Positions 6,728 through 10,101 of a stretch of DNA of 10,101 bases are shown here, piece by piece. Position 1 is the first letter of the stretch; each line of letters opens with the position of its first letter. This DNA is from Clostridia bacterium (GTDB taxonomy: Bacteria > Bacillota > Clostridia > Oscillospirales > CAG-382), in assembly GCA_017397605.1 (NCBI GenBank), contig JAFQII010000247.1, positions 1 through 10,101 of the forward strand, in the 5' to 3' direction. The notes below the pieces were generated by a model, which saw nothing but the letters and a program-made list of their open reading frames with translations, did not search any database and was not told the DNA's origin. The translations under genes and the position numbers were made by a program.

Positions 6728-7855
6728 TCATCCTTTGATATCAATGATCACATATTCCGACTTGGCGCAGGTTTTGACGGGGTAGCACCAGCCGGCAAAG
6801 CCCGAGGTGACGATCGCGGCGGTATCCTTATCGATTTGCGTATAGCCGTAGACCGCGTCGTTGATGCCAAAAACCTTCATCACCACGTTCAGCGGAAAGA
6901 GATGTCCGCCGTGGGTGTGACCCGACAACAGCAGGTCTGTTCCTGCCTTGCCGTTTTGTATGTACTCGGCGGGGCGGTGATCCAGCGTGAGGATAAAGGC
7001 ATCTTTGTTCACATCGGCAAGCAGGGTTTCGATCGGCGTTCTTCTGCCCGCAATCGGATCCTCGCGTCCGACGAGAACAAAATCTTCTGTGACCTCGTAC
7101 ACGTCGTCGGTCAGAATTTTGATGTTTTGCGATTCGATGGCGACCAAAAGGTCTTTTTCGGTAAAATCGGACAGCAGGCTGTCTTTGACATCCGTAAACG
7201 GTCTGTCGTGGTTGCCGTGAACGTAGAACGTGCCGAACGTGGACTTGATCCCGCCAAACGCGGCAAACACTTCCCTTACTTCTTCGGGCGTGGTGTCGTC
7301 GTCCACGATGTCACCGCATAGAATCACCATGTCGGGGTTCTGCTCTGCGATCTCCTCGCATTTGTCACGGAGTTGATCGCCGTCCAGCGAGATCCCGTAA
7401 TGCACATCCGCGACCAGCGCAACGCGGTAGCCTTCCGTGCGGATCGCTTTGTCCGTCTGCACGGTGTACTCTGTTTTTTGCACGACCATAAAATTGACGT
7501 GCCCGACAAACAGGTAAACCATCACCAACAAAATCGGCAACACGCCGCTGTCGGCCCATTTTTTGACCTTGGCAAAAGAAGGCTTGTTTTTCTTTTTGAG
7601 TACATAGCCCGTGACCCACCAAACGATACGGCACAGCAAAAACGCGACGATCAAATGTAAAAACACCACGCCGACAAACGAAAACATCTGCGTCGAAAGG
7701 TAACCGAGCGCCAGTGACGATACGCCGACGAGCGTATAGCACCACCACGTTTTGCGGTATTTTCCAAACGCGTCAAGTGCTGTTTTGAGATAAAAGAAAT
7801 AACAGATTCCGAGCGGTACGCAAAGCAATACCGCCATATGCATCATTCTGACCAT
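6728..7855 (-). CDS. Membrane-anchored metallophosphoesterase (calcineurin-like, YkuE/YaeI-type)
   Basis: This 375-residue protein has two parts. The N-terminal third carries four predicted membrane helices at about 5-25, 37-56, 58-83 and 104-127. The rest is a calcineurin-like phosphoesterase domain with all metal-binding motifs: D150-V-H152, G181-D182, G214-N-H-D217, H293 in LDHRP, and G312-H-T-H315. The stretch after the last motif is GGH where GGQ is common. The fold hydrolyses phosphoesters using two metal ions. Relatives of this layout include YkuE and YaeI, envelope enzymes whose substrates are lipid- or wall-linked phosphates, but the substrate here cannot be read. The number of helices would place the catalytic domain on the same side as the N-terminus, and the side itself was not settled. 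The chosen ATG has GGAG at 7862-7865, 6 nt upstream, and lies 3 nt after the ligase stop. Later Met codons at residues 4, 5 and 7 are possible alternatives. Confidence 0.9.
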   Translation of the reverse strand: MVRMMHMAVLLCVPLGICYFFYLKTALDAFGKYRKTWWCYTLVGVSSLALGYLSTQMFSFVGVVFLHLIVAFLLCRIVWWVTGYVLKKKNKPSFAKVKKWADSGVLPILLVMVYLFVGHVNFMVVQKTEYTVQTDKAIRTEGYRVALVADVHYGISLDGDQLRDKCEEIAEQNPDMVILCGDIVDDDTTPEEVREVFAAFGGIKSTFGTFYVHGNHDRPFTDVKDSLLSDFTEKDLLVAIESQNIKILTDDVYEVTEDFVLVGREDPIAGRRTPIETLLADVNKDAFILTLDHRPAEYIQNGKAGTDLLLSGHTHGGHLFPLNVVMKVFGINDAVYGYTQIDKDTAAIVTSGFAGWCYPVKTCAKSEYVIIDIKG

Positions 7856-7858
7856 ACA

Positions 7859-9439
7859 TTACTCCATGTCGCGAAATGCCTTGTGATCGGTTTTGCCGAC
7901 CTTGGTTTTGGGGAACGATTCCAAAAAGACGATTCTGTCGGGGACGCAGTATTTGATAAGCCGTGTTTCGATGCGCTGCAGGATGTCGGCTTTGATTTCC
8001 TCGTCCGTGCGGGTCGATGTGCGGTTTTTGATCAAAAACAGCGTGAGGTGCGGCTTGGGTGTTTCAAACAGTTCCAGCGCCGCGTCGCGTACATCGTCCT
8101 GCAGGTCGGTTGCAATTTTTTCGACTTCCGACGGATAGATGTTGATGCCCGCAATCTTAAACACGCGCTTGATACGGCTCTTTAAATACAAGAATCCGTC
8201 TTGGTCAAGCGTCCCCAAATCGCCCGATCTGACCCAAGTGATGCCGTCGCACTCGACCAACGTGCGTGCGGTCGCGCCCGCGTCGCGGTAGTATCCGTTC
8301 ATCAACGTGTCGCCTGCGATGTAGACCTCGCCCAGCTCGCCGCAGGGAAGCGGCTTGCCGTTTTCGTCACGGATCGAAAGCGAGATGCCGTGCAGTGCTT
8401 TGCCGACCGAGCCTGCGCGCGTTTGAGCAATCGTGTTGACGGTGCAGACGGTAACCGTTTCGGTCAGTCCGTAGCCTTCCAGCATTCTGCCCTCGAAGCC
8501 CTTTTGCTCCATCAGCGCGTCAAACGCTGTGATCAGGCTGGGCGGTACGTTGTCTCCGCCGACAAACGCGCAATCGATGTTTTGTAGCTTGGAATCCGCA
8601 AATGAAGGCTCTTTCATCAGCTTTTGATACAACAGCGGAACGCCCAAAATAAAACTGATCTTGCCCTCGTTGATCCAGCCGACCGTTTTTTTGGCGTTGA
8701 ATTTGGTCATCAGCGCGCAAGCCGCACCGTGAAAAAGGGGCGCATGAATGCCCATTGCCAAGCCAAAGCCGTGAAACATCGGCAAAACCGCAAATGCGGA
8801 TTTCCCCGCAAAGCCGTGCGGAACGATGGTATCGGCTTTTGCAACGAGGTTGTTGAGTGCGTCCGCAGACAGCTCGATGATTTTGGGCACGTCGGTCGTT
8901 CCGCCCGAGTGCAGGTAAATGCAGGGCAGGGACGTGTCGCGGGTGCAGATAAAGGGGCTTGCCTTTTCCTTGCGAAAATGCTCCATGTCGTATTGCATGT
9001 CCGTTTCGGCGATCTTGCCGTATTTGAGATTGCAAGCCGTGCGCGTCCAAAGCGAAACGTCATACATCGGATTGGCAAACGCGGTTTTGATTCCGTTGTC
9101 GGTAAACTGTTTGCCGTGCTCCTTGTACAGTGTCGAAAGCACGACGGTCAGCACGCTGTCTGTCTCCTTTGCCGTGCGGATGATCTCTGACGCAGGGGAC
9201 AGCGGATGAATGATGTTTTGCACCGCACCGAGGGCATTCAATGCATACAGCGCATAAATACTGCTCGGGATATTGGGGAGCGAAACAGTGACCACGTCGC
9301 CTTCGCGGACACCCAGCTTTGCAAAATATGCGATCATCCTGCGAATGCTTTGGTGCATCTCGCGGTGGGTGATCGTTTTGTTTTGAAAATAAATTGCGGG
9401 TGCATCGGAGGATGCATTTCGCAACAGGCTTTTGTACAT
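7859..9439 (-). CDS. Acyl-AMP / acyl-CoA ligase (ANL superfamily AMP-binding enzyme)
   Basis: This 526-residue adenylate-forming enzyme activates a carboxylic acid with ATP and would normally pass it to CoA or a carrier protein. The core motifs are complete: P-loop H177-SGGTTDVPK186, G322-YGLTE327, S405-G-D407, the hinge and A8 region R422-x2-R425 through G431-INIYP436, and the C-terminal P510-KTKVGK516 with the catalytic lysine. The P-loop has Asp183 where Gly is usual. The N-terminal domain reads like fatty-acid or aryl-acid CoA ligases (LPMFHGFGLAMG, about 243-254). An open frame extends upstream to 9526, but those 29 extra residues overlap the previous gene and look non-coding. The ATG at 9439 is preceded by AGAGG at 9450-9454. 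No carrier-protein gene is in the window, so the acceptor is unknown. Neighbours suggest an envelope acyl modification; plain fatty acid activation is the main alternative. Confidence 0.9.
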   Translation of the reverse strand: MYKSLLRNASSDAPAIYFQNKTITHREMHQSIRRMIAYFAKLGVREGDVVTVSLPNIPSSIYALYALNALGAVQNIIHPLSPASEIIRTAKETDSVLTVVLSTLYKEHGKQFTDNGIKTAFANPMYDVSLWTRTACNLKYGKIAETDMQYDMEHFRKEKASPFICTRDTSLPCIYLHSGGTTDVPKIIELSADALNNLVAKADTIVPHGFAGKSAFAVLPMFHGFGLAMGIHAPLFHGAACALMTKFNAKKTVGWINEGKISFILGVPLLYQKLMKEPSFADSKLQNIDCAFVGGDNVPPSLITAFDALMEQKGFEGRMLEGYGLTETVTVCTVNTIAQTRAGSVGKALHGISLSIRDENGKPLPCGELGEVYIAGDTLMNGYYRDAGATARTLVECDGITWVRSGDLGTLDQDGFLYLKSRIKRVFKIAGINIYPSEVEKIATDLQDDVRDAALELFETPKPHLTLFLIKNRTSTRTDEEIKADILQRIETRLIKYCVPDRIVFLESFPKTKVGKTDHKAFRDME

Positions 9440-9449
9440 AAATGTGTTT

Positions 9450-9454
9450 CCTCT
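9450..9454 (-). promoter_or_regulatory. Ribosome binding site that fixes the ligase start at 9439
   Basis: On the - strand AGAGG is followed by 10 nt and then the ATG at 9439. It overlaps the TAG stop (9455-9453) of the upstream membrane protein gene. This favours 9439 over the in-frame ATG at 9526, which lies inside that upstream gene. Confidence 0.7.
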
Positions 9455-10101
9455 ACAGCGCGAGTGTGTAGCCCAGGCAGACCAAAACGATTGCCGCCAA
9501 AACGGGCAAAATGACTTGATGTGCAAAGTAGACGATCAGGCTGTGCCGTCCCAGAAAAGCGACGGGCTCGCGGTGGTATTTAAGTCCGAATGCAGACTTG
9601 CGTTCTTGGTAGAATTGCTTGCCGAGAAAGACACCCAAAAAGATCTGTCCGCAGGTTTGGGGCAATGCAAAGCAATCCGATCCGATCTGGATTGTTCCCA
9701 AAACCGCTTTGCCAAACAGGATGTGGAATTTATCTGCGCTGTAGCTGACCAGATGCACGTCGTGCGTCAGCTCGATTGCGATTGCAAAGACGCACAGCGC
9801 GCTGCCCAGTGCGAGGTAGACCCATTTGTTTGTGTGCAGCTTTTCCATCAAGCCGACCAAAAGCAAGGAGACCGCGATGGCGTGCAGAACGCCGAAAACG
9901 ATCATCGTTTCGGATTCGCCGATGACTTCGCCTGCGATAAACGTCACTGCGGTCAAGCCGAGTGCGACCAAAAGCAGTTTGAAACCGCGCTTGAGATTGT
10001 CTCTCGAGAACGAACAGCAGATGCCCGTCAATGCCAAAAAGACAAAGACGATCACAATGCGTACGGCGGTGCGCACGTCCCAGTACCAATAGTTGTATGC
10101 A
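9453..10101 (-). CDS. DUF1624 / HGSNAT-like membrane acetyltransferase, 5' end outside window
   Basis: This multi-pass membrane protein has its N-terminus cut by the window edge. The frame stays open to 10101 and reads AYNYWYWDVRTAVRI across the GTG at 10076, so that GTG is internal and not the start. Family-like blocks include a FLALTGICCSFSRDNLKRG stretch (about 14-32 from the GTG), a FGVLHAIAVSLLL helix and a closing FLGRHSLIVYFAHQVILP segment. These resemble the bacterial DUF1624 domain related to the catalytic domain of heparan-alpha-glucosaminide N-acetyltransferase, which moves acetyl groups across a membrane onto amino sugars. About six hydrophobic helices are visible. The first helix, which in this family begins with a short RG-containing signature and a conserved His, lies outside. 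The ligase starts 13 nt after its stop. The family call is by pattern only, and the transferred group and acceptor are unknown. A more distant acyltransferase-3-like protein is the main alternative. Confidence 0.72.
   Translation of the reverse strand, partial: AYNYWYWDVRTAVRIVIVFVFLALTGICCSFSRDNLKRGFKLLLVALGLTAVTFIAGEVIGESETMIVFGVLHAIAVSLLLVGLMEKLHTNKWVYLALGSALCVFAIAIELTHDVHLVSYSADKFHILFGKAVLGTIQIGSDCFALPQTCGQIFLGVFLGKQFYQERKSAFGLKYHREPVAFLGRHSLIVYFAHQVILPVLAAIVLVCLGYTLAL

Noticed and set aside
6662..7321. A 219-codon + strand open frame opposite the phosphoesterase
   Set aside because: It overlaps the metal-binding motifs of the phosphoesterase on the other strand, and its product has no family features.
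9440..9526. N-terminal extension of the acyl ligase from the ATG at 9526
   Set aside because: The 29 residues fall inside the upstream membrane protein gene and look like out-of-frame sequence. AGAGG directly precedes the ATG at 9439.
1..10101. CRISPR arrays, tRNA/rRNA genes, insertion sequences or long direct repeats
   Set aside because: I read both strands and found no regularly spaced repeats, RNA gene signatures or transposase motifs. Coding sequence fills nearly the whole window.

Overview
The window looks like ordinary chromosome from a Gram-positive bacterium of the Bacillota, most likely a Clostridia-type anaerobe. This is inference. It rests on an AddAB-type recombination nuclease rather than RecBCD, purine-rich Shine-Dalgarno sites, very tight gene packing, and a NamZ gene next to an S12-type serine hydrolase. 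I see no mobile element, CRISPR array, tRNA or rRNA. Seven of the eight genes can be placed in a known family or fold.

Left block, + strand (1..6625): the 3' end of addB, complete addA, a small membrane-anchored protein of unknown function, a beta-lactamase-fold serine hydrolase, and a NamZ/DUF1343 exo-beta-N-acetylmuramidase. Gaps are 2, 1, -4 and 3 nt, so the five genes are probably one transcript. It joins double-strand-break repair (AddAB) to apparent peptidoglycan turnover (hydrolase plus NamZ). Neither wall enzyme shows a signal peptide, which is the most notable point in this half.

Centre (6626..6727): the only real intergenic gap. A near-perfect 12-bp GC-rich hairpin is flanked by A and T tracts and should terminate transcription from both sides between the convergent blocks. 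A short stretch beside it reads like the tail of a lost reading frame on the - strand, but the evidence is weak.

Right block, - strand (10101 down to 6728): a multi-pass membrane protein of the DUF1624/HGSNAT-like acetyltransferase type (5' end outside the window), an acyl-AMP/acyl-CoA ligase of the ANL superfamily, and a four-helix membrane-anchored metallophosphoesterase. Gaps are 13 and 3 nt, so this is also a probable operon. A membrane acyltransferase, an acyl-activating enzyme and a membrane phosphoesterase together suggest envelope glycan or lipid modification, but no substrate can be read from the sequence.

The reading frames are intact and I saw no frameshift in any gene. The long antisense open frames are a by-product of codon bias (TTA, CTA and TCA are rarely used).
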